The position numbers were made by a program, and so were the translations under genes. Positions 1 to 11,900 of a stretch of 64,000 nt of DNA are shown piece after piece (position 1 is the stretch's first letter; every line of letters begins with the position of its first letter). Below the pieces are notes generated by a model. It was not told the DNA's origin. It did not search any database and was given only the letters and a program-made list of their open reading frames with translations. Source of the stretch: Cylicocyclus nassatus. Lineage: Eukaryota; Nematoda; Chromadorea; Rhabditida; Strongylidae. The stretch spans positions 86,446,636 through 86,510,635 of the forward strand of contig CATQJL010000112.1 in NCBI GenBank assembly GCA_958299035.1. Reading direction: 5' to 3'.

Positions 1-361
1 AATTGTTTCAATTATTTACAAGTAAAAACAAGTCTTTTGCACACTTTGACCCATGTAAATAATTTCCAAAAATTCCGTTACCCATTCTCGCCTCCCCCCC
101 CCCTCTCGGTCCGCCGCTGGTATCTTCCCATATGTGCTAACGCAGCTCTGTTATCCTCGACTTGTTGTCACCAAAGGCAAAAGCACAACGAAAAAGACGT
201 TCTAAAAGCAAGGAAGGGAGCGAATGGCATAAGTGACCGCATGTGTGGGAGATACTGTCGAGCGCCGAGTACGAAAAGCCTCTCCTCTTTTCTGTCACAA
301 ATGGAGTGATCGCTTCAAAACAAAGCTTCAAGTAAGTTATCGTAATTGATGGAAGACTTAC
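1..361. other. Intron 4 of unc-38 copy A (partial)
   Basis: This stretch follows the donor GTAAGT of the fourth exon of copy A. It has a short run of C at about 96-110 but no match to the expected next exon ([11 protein letters not shown]). I see no other feature. Confidence 0.5.
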
Positions 362-3300
362 CATCTTACATCGATCGGGCACATGCTTTTGAAGATAGCT
401 GGGGGTTCCCATGTGACTTGGCCAGAAAAATGCAACGTCGCTTTGGTTGATATGGTGATGTTATAGTTACTGTCTGCGCTACAACCTACTAGGTCAGCTC
501 TGTAAGGTACACAGAGGCTTTTACCTCACTTGTTATAAAGAACAATATCAGGCACCCAAATCATCTCGTAAGGCACATAGAGCACATTTACACCTCCATA
601 ACTCTTTGGATCCCATGACAAACGTTTATCGGTCCAAACTTGCTTTAGCCACACCGAGCAGGACATAATTTGATCAATTTCGTGCTAAATGTGTCCATTG
701 TATTGTTTTACAAACGAAAGAGAAACTCACCACATCTATAATCTGGCTCAAACGCAGTTTTAGCTTTATGGTTACTGGCTTATGAGGACCGATCGCTGGT
801 CTGAAAATCAAAAAAAGTTTTAAGCAAGAACTAGAACTGTAGCTGGAGTGTATTTATGAACAAAGCAAGTGGATTTAATCGAGTGTGTAAGCTAAGACAC
901 AAGTGGTACTTACAAAAAATGGAAGCTTCTTTTTAGTGAAATTTATTTTAGACTTCTTTTATAATAGAATCAAATAATAATGTCCGTCGCTTTCTGGGTG
1001 TTTTTTCGCGCGCAATTTTGCGTCTAAAAAATGCAGTAGCGGAGGTAAGGGTGGGCGGGAGGGGGGAGGGGGCTCCCTGTCGTCGAATAACACAAAGCTC
1101 CCATGGTGGAGTACCGCGCCAATGCACGTGACTGACTTTCGACAAGCCGCGCCATATCAGTCTAAAGAGGACGTCATGTTTTTTACTTTTTTCGTTAATA
1201 TGTTAATAACAAAAACTTTATTTCTACAAAACTAAAACAAGAATGATGTGGACACTGTGAGAATGAAGTGCCCCCAGAGACTTGTTGATTCAAACTGCTT
1301 CTGAGCACTTCTGAAAACAAACTGATACTAGAGGATTGATCCCCCTACGACTTCTTAGTGAGCTGAAAAGACTTGTAGAGGGAGGCTCCCGGACATACTT
1401 CATAGCCGGTATTTATTCTCTCTATATCCTTGTTGAACGGCACGCTGTTAAGTGATCTAGTAAAAGCTCGGATACGCTAATTAGCGTACTCAATCTAAAG
1501 CTAAGGCACTGATAAACTGATAAGATGCAAACGCATTGACTTGTGCTTACTTGTCTGGCCGACCAGTTCCGTTGCGCGAGAGAATTTATTTCTCATATTT
1601 GTCAACAAACATAAACAATAGAACAACAATGAACACTAACAATGTATAAGATCACACTTGACCTCAAATGCACGGAGGTCGTCTTTAGCGACAAGATGAC
1701 TTCTTTCAGTTTTGGAACTAATTTAATTATATTTGAAACCACGCTGGACGTTGCGAAACGCTAAAAAGATGTAATAGGTAATAGTTTGTAGAGCTCGTGA
1801 AGGTGATCTGACATGCTGATTAGAGAAGTTATACCTAATTTATACAGCGAGATTGGTGACCTTACGGTATGTGTCATGTTAGAGATGAAGAACGAAATTT
1901 GGCTGACATTTCAATAGTGGAGTTGATCAGCATGCTGTTCATGAGAGTCAATTGTTTAGTTCTGGTGGAGTTGTAATATTTACCTATCTATCTTTCTTCA
2001 CCTTACTCGTAGTGCTCAATTTTTTGAACGAATTCGGCTCCTGATTACAACCCTCTCCCCAATATGACCCCCAGGTCGGACACGCCTGACCTTACGCTCA
2101 GCTCTGGTCGCATATGAGTATGCTTACAATATTTCCCTTTGCTTTCTTTCCAGCCCCCCTCCCCCCCCCCCCCCACAAAAGCGATACCCAACTTGATATT
2201 TGCCAATCCCATGCCAAACCTGATTATTATGCATTTTTTGACGTCTGGATGCACAAATGCTATAAAATTTTTTGAAACTGGCTTAAACTGAAATCTCTAT
2301 GAACAAGTGAAAAGTAGAAGACATGTCATCATTTTAACATTATGGAAAAAACTGTGCTAATTCAGTCTTTCGACAACTTTCTTCTTTAATCTCAATTACT
2401 CCCAATTTTCTCGCGCAGTGCTCCGGAGGAGTAATTTTATACAACCTTTGGTTACCTAGCGCAACGGTGAATATTGCTTCATGCCCTTCTGGAATATGTT
2501 AGGTCGCTCCGAAAGTTTTTGCATTTCTAATACTATCATATAAACTTGAATAGGGTAAGCAAAGGTTTAGAGGTTATTCGACGCAGTTTATCTTTCTCTT
2601 TTCAGCAGTCATGTTTAACTAGTTACTCTCGGACACTATTAGCGATTCTTCGTCATCTGACTTCTAGTTAAAGCTTTGATAACAGCTGAATATAGCAAAC
2701 AAATTGCAATGCAATGTTTCTGGCATCCATAGTTAGCTTTTAGAATTTTTCTGGACAGTTGCCAAAAGCATTCACTTTTGTTTTGTCATACTCGAACGCA
2801 TCAACTACTAATAGACCTTCGAAACAACTTCCAAAAATCGATTAGTACTTCTAACTGCTTTCATGAATCAATTAGTACTCCTAATTTTACAAACAAATAA
2901 GCTTTGCGGCATCTATGGCTAGCTTTTTCAGAATTTTCCAATTTTCATTAAGTTTTTCGACCTATAATAAACTGTACTGGAGGCCCAACCGATGCATTAT
3001 CTTGATTTTTGGATAAGATTGTTGGGCACTGTATAAAATACCTTTCCATGCAAACAGCAAGCAATTTCTCGACCACATAAATCCTATAAATTTGAAAATC
3101 GATTTATAGCTGTATCATTTGACGTAGTATCTCTGTAGAACCGTTCAAAATGAAGACGCTTTACAAACGGTATCCAAAATGATGAATGAACTATTGCGAT
3201 CATTTGAAAATATGGACTGAGCAAGCATCACATCATGGTTCTGATCAGAGAATGTTTAAATTACATTATCTTCAGAAGATAAGGCAACTACTTCCTCAAT

Positions 3301-6300
3301 TAAGAAGACTTGCAATGGACAACGGCCTGCTGAGTTCTTGCAATAGCTTCATAAGTAGGATCGAAAGACCTGTGCTGTCAAGACTTCCACTTATGTACTG
3401 TCGCTAATAGACGACGCTGCATAATAACATTCACTCAGTCCCAAATGGAGCTTTTCCGATTGTTCAATCAGCAGTCGCAGTACATAAGACTCACGTTTGA
3501 ACGGCTGATGGTTGGTAACCGTACTTGAACGTTCAAATCAAACTGTCTGCCTGTGAAACAAATGTCAAATGTATCGTAAAAATAGCTCTCAAAACATCTT
3601 ATTACATGCTTGTTCGGCACATCCATCAGCCCTCAAGGAGTGCCTTCATCCGAAATATGTTTAGAACAGCAACACAAGTGTGCACGGGAAAAAGCAAGAG
3701 CAGGATAGTCGCGAAATGTTGCGCTGAGCATAGCAAATAATAATGATATCCGATGCATCATGCTCGTGGTAAACCATATTCTTCACATCGCACCGCTCAA
3801 CATAACAAAATAGCGCTCCGTCTTCCTTTTTTCTAGGATGAAATCAGTGTTCATTACGGGAGAGTATCAAACGAGGGCAACTAAGCGGCGATATCATCTT
3901 ATTGAGTGTTCCGAGCGATAATTCAAAGAAAGCTTGTACGAAATAGCGAAAGAGTGTGTTGTTTGTCCACATAACAGCATTGGCGACTGTGCGTGAACAG
4001 AAGTAATATATCAGGTAGAATGTTTAGTTTGTGGAGCTAGCTATATAGGAAAAACCTGGAAGAGCACTTGGCGTGAGAGTTAGAGAACATCTCGCCAATA
4101 AACGAAAAGGTAGTCTGTCTCGACTCTCGGAAAACATAAGCATGGATATCAATGCGGCGAAGAGAAATCAAGTGCACAATATTGGCTTACAAAAAAGATA
4201 CCTCGCGGAAAGCTCTCCAAGCATTTTGGAGCACGCGCACGAAAGCGCTTGTGAACAACAGAAACGAGTGCTTAGCCGTCACGAATGACCTCATGCCGTT
4301 TCTGTCGCTCTGTGAGCCATGATGGGGTAGTGCGATAATTACATCCACAATGAGGAAGCGGTCGCACATACCATCAAGTGCATCGGCGGTGGGGCAAAAA
4401 ATGTGTTCGTCTTTGCCATCTCGCGAATTTTGCTTGTAAAACTCGAAGGGGATCGAGACTAACCAAGGGTTGTGGTTGTTGAGGTACTTGGTGGGGCAGG
4501 CCCCGAAGACAACGAGTAGTCGAAACGTTAGGCCACTGGTAATAAACAGCTTCACCGAAACCTCGTGCCGGCGAAACAATACTGACAACACAACTTTCCA
4601 ATTATTTTTTGATACTACCAGATTTCTGTCTGGTCAAGCACCTCGTAGAACACAAAGCGTCTAGTAGCATACTGACCTACGAGCCCGAACTGCTGGCGCG
4701 CAAAACTTTGGAGGCCTTCTGGATAAACGCTAAGAGTCCAAAAATGAACCGAAGGGAAGAGTGCCTGGCGGTAACTAATGAACTCGCGCCATATCAATCC
4801 CTCTGTAGGTTTTGATATGAGGTCAGGTCACACGGCTGTTATAAAAAGAGGTAGAGGTACATATCCCACATTCGGTGGTCAATGTGCCTCCTGTTTTGTC
4901 ATCTAAGGTGAGTTCTGGCAGTCCGTTAATCTACCTTGGCTTTCGTACTGGTCGTGGATTGAATGATATGTTGAGCTTTGATGTTGGCGTCTGAGTGGAT
5001 GCGTCAATTACATTCGACATTCCAGGCTCTGACGAAGGCGAAAAAGCCAAACGTCGGCCGGTTGAATAAATAGCATCTTAAGACCTTGGTTGCTGCTCGA
5101 AGAGACGACACAACAAAGCGTCTAGCAACTCGTTATTCGATGCATTTTCTCCTCTTTCTAGTAATCTTTTCCTTTCGATTATTGAAGACTGTTGCATGGA
5201 AGCATAGTGCTTTATATGCTGTACCAGGATTCGAAATCTGATAGATTGAAAAGGTAATCACTCGTCTGATGTCTAAAATCACTGTTAGGTCACAATCATT
5301 TTGTGGAAGTTCCAAAATCTGAAAAATTATTGCTGCTTAATGCGTTGTTGTCCGAGACTTCGCAAAATTGGATACCTCAAAATACTGGAAAGCAAGTTAC
5401 GGATGCCGGAAAGTACATTGCCTTGCACTCTGTTTTCCGTGTCTATTGTTGTCAAGGCTTTGACGTGAAAGTTTCGAAAGATCGCTGGATTTGGACTAAA
5501 GGCAATAAGTTCTAAATGCAAAATTCTGGATTAATAGAGAACTGAAAATAATAAGAAAAGCTGCGTCGATTAGTGTTCGAATCTTTGCTTGCATTTATTT
5601 CACGTTTGTATGATAAATCCGAAAAAAATGAATTTTTTGGATCGACCTAATAATTGATTGCGAGATTTCCCTCGAGGTTCTGCATATATATTCAATCTCA
5701 AAGCATTTACATGCTTGAATTTGACCTACAACTAAGCAAGTACGCTCCATTTATCAAAGTTGAACGTACAGCCAGAGATCTTATTATTACTCTGGTTTGT
5801 TAACCTAAAACATAATTTTTCAAATGCTAGGAAGAAAGCATCCACATTTACAGTCATTTTAAACTTCAAATCAAAAAGGGGATCCATCTGGTGATTTAAG
5901 TTTGCTTTTTAATCGTAGCAATCGTACAGGAATCGTCAAAATAGTCTAACTTTTTAGCAAACTATTATGATAATGTGGCTAATCTCAATTGATGCGACAT
6001 CCCTTGACCAATTCGACCAATGTGAAATAGTCAAAATCATTTTCCTCAGCACTTGGGAGTAAATTTATGTAGGAAAAGTCTCTCCCAAATCAAGATCACG
6101 TCTGGTACCTACCAAATGTGCATCCATGCATAGAGAGAGGATTAGGAGAGAAGAATGAGTTCTTTGTGCACAGAAAAATTTGCTCGCTCAAAATCAGAGA
6201 CGCTAGAGGAACTAGTGAAGAAAGAAAGTACGAGATGCAAATTTCGTAAAGCAGATGGTGCAGCTTACCTTTTATGTTTGTTATAATCGACCATGAGATC

Positions 6301-6384
6301 ATCGTATAAACGCTTTGCATCTTCATTACCGTTACTGATCGAGGGGATCATCAGACAGCACAGCAGGATAATCACTCCTTTCAT
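362..6384 (-). CDS. unc-38: unc-38-like nicotinic acetylcholine receptor alpha subunit, copy A (5' exons only, cut by window edge)
   Basis: The gene encodes a subunit of a pentameric acetylcholine-gated cation channel of the levamisole-receptor type. Four exons are visible: 6384-6269 (signal peptide, then the mature start [13 protein letters not shown]), 800-731, 684-530 and 478-362. All keep frame and have GT/AG borders; the last stops after the first cysteine of the Cys-loop (MCPIDVRW). The exon holding the second loop cysteine is not in bases 1-361, so the 3' half must lie left of the window. Exon lengths and phases match copy B (8999-14205), with about 14 differences in 134 aligned residues by eye. 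Intron 1 is 5.5 kb and holds a Penelope-like remnant; the copy B equivalent is 0.6 kb. No stop or frameshift is seen, so it looks functional as far as visible. Family assignment is firm. The symbol rests on my recollection of C. elegans UNC-38. Confidence 0.85.
2499..5650. repeat. Block bounded by mariner-like ends inside unc-38A intron 1
   Basis: The left edge reads TTAGGTCGCTCCGAAAG and the right edge, inverted, TTAGGTCGATCCAAAA. The left end closely resembles the terminus of the foldback at 14411-15429. The right flank has TA, but the left flank reads TG. The interior contains the Penelope-like remnant. It may be one composite insertion or two unrelated ends. Confidence 0.25.
3525..5085 (+). 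pseudogene. Penelope-like retroelement remnant with GIY-YIG endonuclease region
   Basis: Broken coding sequence of a retroelement whose C-terminal domain is a GIY-YIG nuclease. Near 3955-4065 one frame reads CVVCP, an in-frame stop, then [14 protein letters not shown], the Cys-rich lead-in and GIY-YIG core. After a frameshift near 4065 it continues as [13 protein letters not shown] to about 4288. A second fragment at 4609-4815 ends with [15 protein letters not shown] and [10 protein letters not shown], the usual tail of this nematode family. A hairpin-like motif near 5026-5060 (GACGAAGGCG) resembles the 3' end at 37.1 kb. Stops and shifts show that it is dead. It sits in intron 1 of unc-38 copy A, antisense to that gene. 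Family assignment is from memory of nematode elements. Confidence 0.6.
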
Positions 6385-8998
6385 AGTGAGCTTTCTATCA
6401 CATTAAAATTTTGGCCTACAACGAAATGACAGATATACGGCTGATAAAAGCAGAGTGAGAGCTATAGAAAATTCCAGTCGATTATCGCCGTTTTTTACCT
6501 GGAAGCTGTGCATTCGAGTGGAAAGCACCTTTGAACGGTAATAAATCATTGTCTCTGCACTTGAAGACTGAAGTCTTCAATGCAGTAGTGTGATATAAAG
6601 GAAGTGCTCAGATTACGTGAACAAGGAAGAAATCAAAATCTCACACAGCGTCCAGATTTTTTTTTGTTGAAAAACCCGCTAAAGATCCTACAATTTTCCA
6701 GCTATTTCTCGTAGCCGTTTTCGAAAGCAAGGCTTAGACGCTTAACAGACGCTGCAATAAATCATCTTATCACAAAGCGATTAAGCACAACTGCTCTGAC
6801 GAAAGTCATATGCTGTTAAAAAAGGCGTAGAAATGAATTATAGAGTTGATTTATATATGGGGCCTGTACTTTTTCTATACGCCAGAATTTCTCCTTTTTT
6901 TACAGAACAGAAATATCCAATTGAGTATGAAAACTGACTAAACTCGAGAGCTAGCGATTTTTTCCGCGTGACAATATCATGAGAGAATTTATAGGGATGT
7001 TTTCCCTAGAATAACCGCAGGACTATGAAGACCACGAGCATTTTCTAGAATTCCTTGCGCTCTCGCTCTCCCGAGCCCCTTGCGTCATGCAACCTCTGGT
7101 AAGTTCTGCCCTTTTTGGCCACGTGCGGTAGGGAAAAAAGATTTTGTTTCACTCATTGAAGAGGAGAAAGACTTGATCTTTCTTGACAATATTATCGTGG
7201 ATAGTGAGGCATGGTTTCTTCTTTTCTTTTAGCGCACTTTTGTGTCTGATAACTAGGTAATCAAAGGAGAAATATGTGAGAAGGCGCCTCAAATAGCAGG
7301 AAACAAGTCACGAATGACAGGAAAAGGGAAAAGCTGTGCATCTATAGAAGCTGTGCTCATTATGCGCAGCCGTTTCTGCCCGATAACGACTTGCCCTTTG
7401 CAGCTAAGCCGATGGTGAAGCTGCGCTTATGACTGACTGCTTCATAGTTGAGGCAAGGCGCAGTAAAAAGTTGGGAGGGGGGGGGGGGGAAGGGAGAGAA
7501 GAAATAGCAAGTAAACGAGTAGATTTTTGCAGCTCATAATCACAATCAAACTTTCTTTTGGAATATGAGGTTATTATCTTCGAAATGCGAATGCATTCAC
7601 ATTAAGTTTACTAGTAATAATTACTTAGACAACTGGCCGAAACTTCCGCAAAACATTTGGGAAAGTTCCGCCCGCTCACCAGCGGAAACTCTGTAAACTG
7701 CTGCGGAAGTTTCAAAGAATGCAAAACAGAACAGCAAAGGAGAACATCTGAGCGAGATTCGAACCTTGCTCTAAAAACTGTGAGACTCACTTTCCTCTGC
7801 ACTACGGATGACATGTTCGACAATGCGCTCTAGTTGTTGACGAGGCAACTCATAAAAGACAACAGTTTCAAAAACCTGCGGAAGTACTGGCACATCAAAG
7901 TGCTGCGGAACCGCTGGCGTTTTTCAAAATCCGCAGCGCTCTGTAAAAAGTCGTGCGGAATTTCCCACTTTCAACCCCTCTAACGTGAAAATCCTGCTAA
8001 AACCATTTTCAACATTTCCACTTTTGCAATAGTAAGCAAGGAGCCGCTACAAATTCTGCTTGTCTTGCGGAAGTTTCGGTGCATTTGTGAGTAATGTTTT
8101 GAATCGTAAATTAGGTGTGAAAAGTGTGGGCTCATGTCTTCGATGTAGGTTGCCGCCGTTGCGAGCACAAATAGCGCTTTTTTATCAAAAACAGTGACGT
8201 AAAAAGTGGAACAATCATTCATCGAAAAAATCCACAGGCGTGCCTAATTTGAATCTTTCGCATCAAATGCTTGGAGGTAACATCCTTGGTCTTAAATTTG
8301 TAAAAATTAGATCCTGCTCTGCATATTTGGGAAGGATTGGTTCTAATAACAAAGCTAGTTTGCCAAAACATACGTAATATTCTACTGCACATCTCTTTTC
8401 CAGTTTTCTTTTTTTTTCTAGACAGAAACCAAATCAATCATGAAGGCAAAGATATCAGGCTGATGTTAATTCCTCTCTCATTTTTTTGACGATAGATCCA
8501 GTCAACATGAAAAGGTTCTCTTGAGCCGTCGCAAAGGAAAATTTTTATTTAACGGCCCCTTGCTCCATTTTCTTGCCTTTTACAAGTATAACTACCAATG
8601 TCTCAGAACGTGCAAACAAATGCCCCATGCTTTTTTGCCTGTATTTTCTGAAAAAAAAATCCCGAAATCTTTTCCGCAGGCGCGAAATGCCACCTTTTCT
8701 TCTTCATATTAGATAAATTCCCATCTCCAAAAAAAAACTTCCATTGCCATGCACTATTTCGACCACAACTCCACCAAGCAAAAACTCCGCCATGTACTCA
8801 GAGCTCATATAGAATTGTTTGGCGCCGAAAATTCCTTCTAACCACTCAAAATTATTTCTGCACGGATCTGAGAGCCTAATGACTCAACAGTTGATAATGG
8901 TAAGGGTTTCCTCTATAAGAAAATAAACGCAGTGCTTTATGCATGTTTTTTTCTCGAAATCTTTACATTGCTCATATCAACTGACAAGATTCAATTGG
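6385..8998. other. Intergenic region between the two unc-38 copies
   Basis: No gene is supported here. It must contain the promoter of copy A and the 3' UTR of copy B. Visible features are a G run at about 7476-7489 and several scattered GCGGAAGTTTC-like motifs in both orientations between 7630 and 8080, which suggest a small decayed repeat. Confidence 0.4.
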
Positions 8999-11900
8999 TC
9001 ATACAAGAGTACTGAGATTTGCTGGTCGGTATTGCAGATCAATTGGTTTGCGATCATCGTACAAAGTTGGTGCTTGGAGTAGAATGAGAACGGTGCCAAT
9101 GAAACAGGCGAAGGAGAAAATGAGCAGGAACAGCCGATCGAGAACCATCGCCACGTACTTCCAGTCCTCATCAATCTATGTAAGAAACGGATGAAGAAGA
9201 GATTAAATAGATGAGCCGCCAGCTTACTTTATCATCGCGATCCTTCTTTTTGAGCAATTCGGCAATGAAACAGATGTTCTCGAATGCTTTGACAACCTAA
9301 AAATTCTGTTTGACAATCGCTTTTCCTCCAAACATCAACTCACTACGGATATGAAAATGACATGAAAACACTCAATTTTGCTACATACTTCTGGATTTGA
9401 TGCGCTTACTAAAATTATTGCGCTTATTTCTATATTGCAAATTCCTAGTGATTTTGTTTTTGTTGAGAAGATTTGCAATATTGTCATCTCCTTAATTTTT
9501 TGCGTATTATCGAGTTTCTTTTTGGTTTTGTTATGGAAAAAACAATTGAGAAATGCTTCACGTACATTTCTCTTCTCCTGTTATTTGATTATTCCTTTGG
9601 CACACACAAGTGCAAAATTTTGGTTATACTTGGAAAATAGCATTTATATCAATTGGATATCTCGTTTTGTCTTTTAATGAAGAAATGTTAAGTAAATGTA
9701 GCCGAATAGGTTTTTGCACTGCGGTACTAATCAGTGGAGATCTCAGAATTATTTTTTATGGAGGACGGGGGGAAGGGGAGCTACAGAATTTTTTCGGAAT
9801 GGGAGGAAGTGGCGTGGCTTTAATGCACTCAAGAAAAAAATCTTGGGATGTCTCTAAAACTTTGCGCTTCGAAATTCTAAAGGGCCAAATTTAGCAAAAC
9901 TATTCCGAATTTTGATTAATTCCACAAATTTAAAAGCAAGCCATTTGCACATGTTTACAAGAATATATCAGGCTCCACTCATGTGTTCACCAAAGTCTGT
10001 CAAAAAGAAAGGCATCTTATTGTTAGGTATTTTGTTTAGACGCTATTTGCTTTTGAACAATTTTCAGCTGCTGATTATATTTCAGTCTCCATAAAACAGA
10101 TTAATCAGTAGTTTTCCTTGCCAGTCACCTGTGGAGAGTAATAGAGCTTCTGAATCCTGTCATCTATGGCAGCGTTTGCCAGACTTTTGCCTACATCGCG
10201 ACTCACACGGTGTTCATGGTAATTCAAAGGGATTTTCCCATCAAGTGTCGTTGGTCCTGCAAATAACTGTAAAACCTCAATGTACACAAATCAGAAAATT
10301 TTACCAACCGACGGCTTTTCTCGAATTAACTCGTCGGAATGATTCATTGCCATCATCCAGGGGTCTCCTCATGAACAGAATTTTTGGCAACCATCGCAGA
10401 AACACAAGTTTCACCCATCTGGGCATCAAATGCGTGGTGGGTGTTCGAAAATGCAAATTTAGTGCTGAAAAGCTTTTGTGATTCTATGAGATAAATAAAT
10501 ATACAGTATAACTCACATATAACTGTTACTACTACACTGAGAGTCACCATTACCATAGTAAACAGCAAATATTTCCCAATTAAAGGCAATGTTATAGAAG
10601 TAGCAGGAATAATTTCGGTCTGGAAATATTTTGGCGATGATAAAGATTATTTACAGGCACAGCATGTATCAATATTGGTTTTTCCAAGCCCATTCAAAAT
10701 AAGTAACGTTTACAACGAGGTTATGGCCTAAATTTCGAACCTTTGATAATTCTTGGAAAATTATTTCCACGAAAATGCGGACTTAAGCGAGGGTCCTCCA
10801 CTCGAAAAAACCTTTTTTGCTTCCCATTCCCAAAAAGATTTCGAATCTTTTGCAGGTTTATAAGTCCTGCCTGAAAGAAATTTTCTTCCTCTCCCGCAAC
10901 CGGTTCTAATCTTCACTTTCACCATACCAATGGTCAAATTGAGAATAATCGATAACGAATTTTGTTTCCAATCAATGTAAAAACCATTTCTATGAGACTA
11001 ACTCACCAACAGAAGGAAGAAGATAGTCAGGGCTACAAGTATGGAGATACATAGCGTAACTTTTTCGCCAGAATCTGACGGCAGGTAGAATACCAGAATG
11101 GTCAAGAATGAGATTCCAACACATGGAAATACCAAGTTCACTGTGTAGAAAAGAGGTTTTCGACGAAGTTCCAAATAATACTGAAAATATAGTTCTTTTT
11201 TCAATATAACGAAGGAGGAAATTGCCATACCATGATGTCAATATAAGCGCTTTGGGGACAACAGCTAGGATAATTTTTTGATCGTCGACGAGCTACTCTT
11301 GACATAATGTCCCATTCCACAGAAGGATAGTAGTCGGAGAGATCTGAAATGGTATTTGAGTCTATTGCCCTCCAAGAAAATTTTTGTTGAAAAATCCGAC
11401 CTATTCCCTCATCCGCTATAGTGATATTATCAGCAATGCCATTCTCATTCACTTCTTCTTCATAACGCAAATTACTCTCCAACAGCTCCAGGTTTAGCAA
11501 ATTTTCAGAGTAGGTCCAAGAACCAAACTATAGAGATTTTATATTCATTTGAAGACTATTGCCGTAAGTGATCTGAGAGAAATGTTACCTTGAGATGGCA
11601 TTGTTGCTCGTCGAAAGGAAACCTAGCAAAAAAGATTATTAGAGTTTTTTCATATTCAAGTTTCTTCATCTCACCATCTGACATCGATCTGACACATGCT
11701 TTTGAATATGGCTGGAGGTTCCCATGTGACTTCACCGGTATAGTGCAGTGTAGCTTTTGTAGAAATGGTGATGTTATAGTTGCTGTCAGCGCTAAAAAAA
11801 GATATTCATGCATTTTTTTGTCTTGATCTTGACAGCGGCGTCTAGGCACAACAAAAAGATTTTGTAGTTTTGGAACATTATGATTGTAACTCTAATTAAG

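Noticed and set aside
9378..10094. Plus-strand ORFs of 60-99 codons
   Set aside because: They lie in the intron between the 10129 and 9296 exon ends of unc-38 copy B, are AT-rich, and show no splice or domain support.
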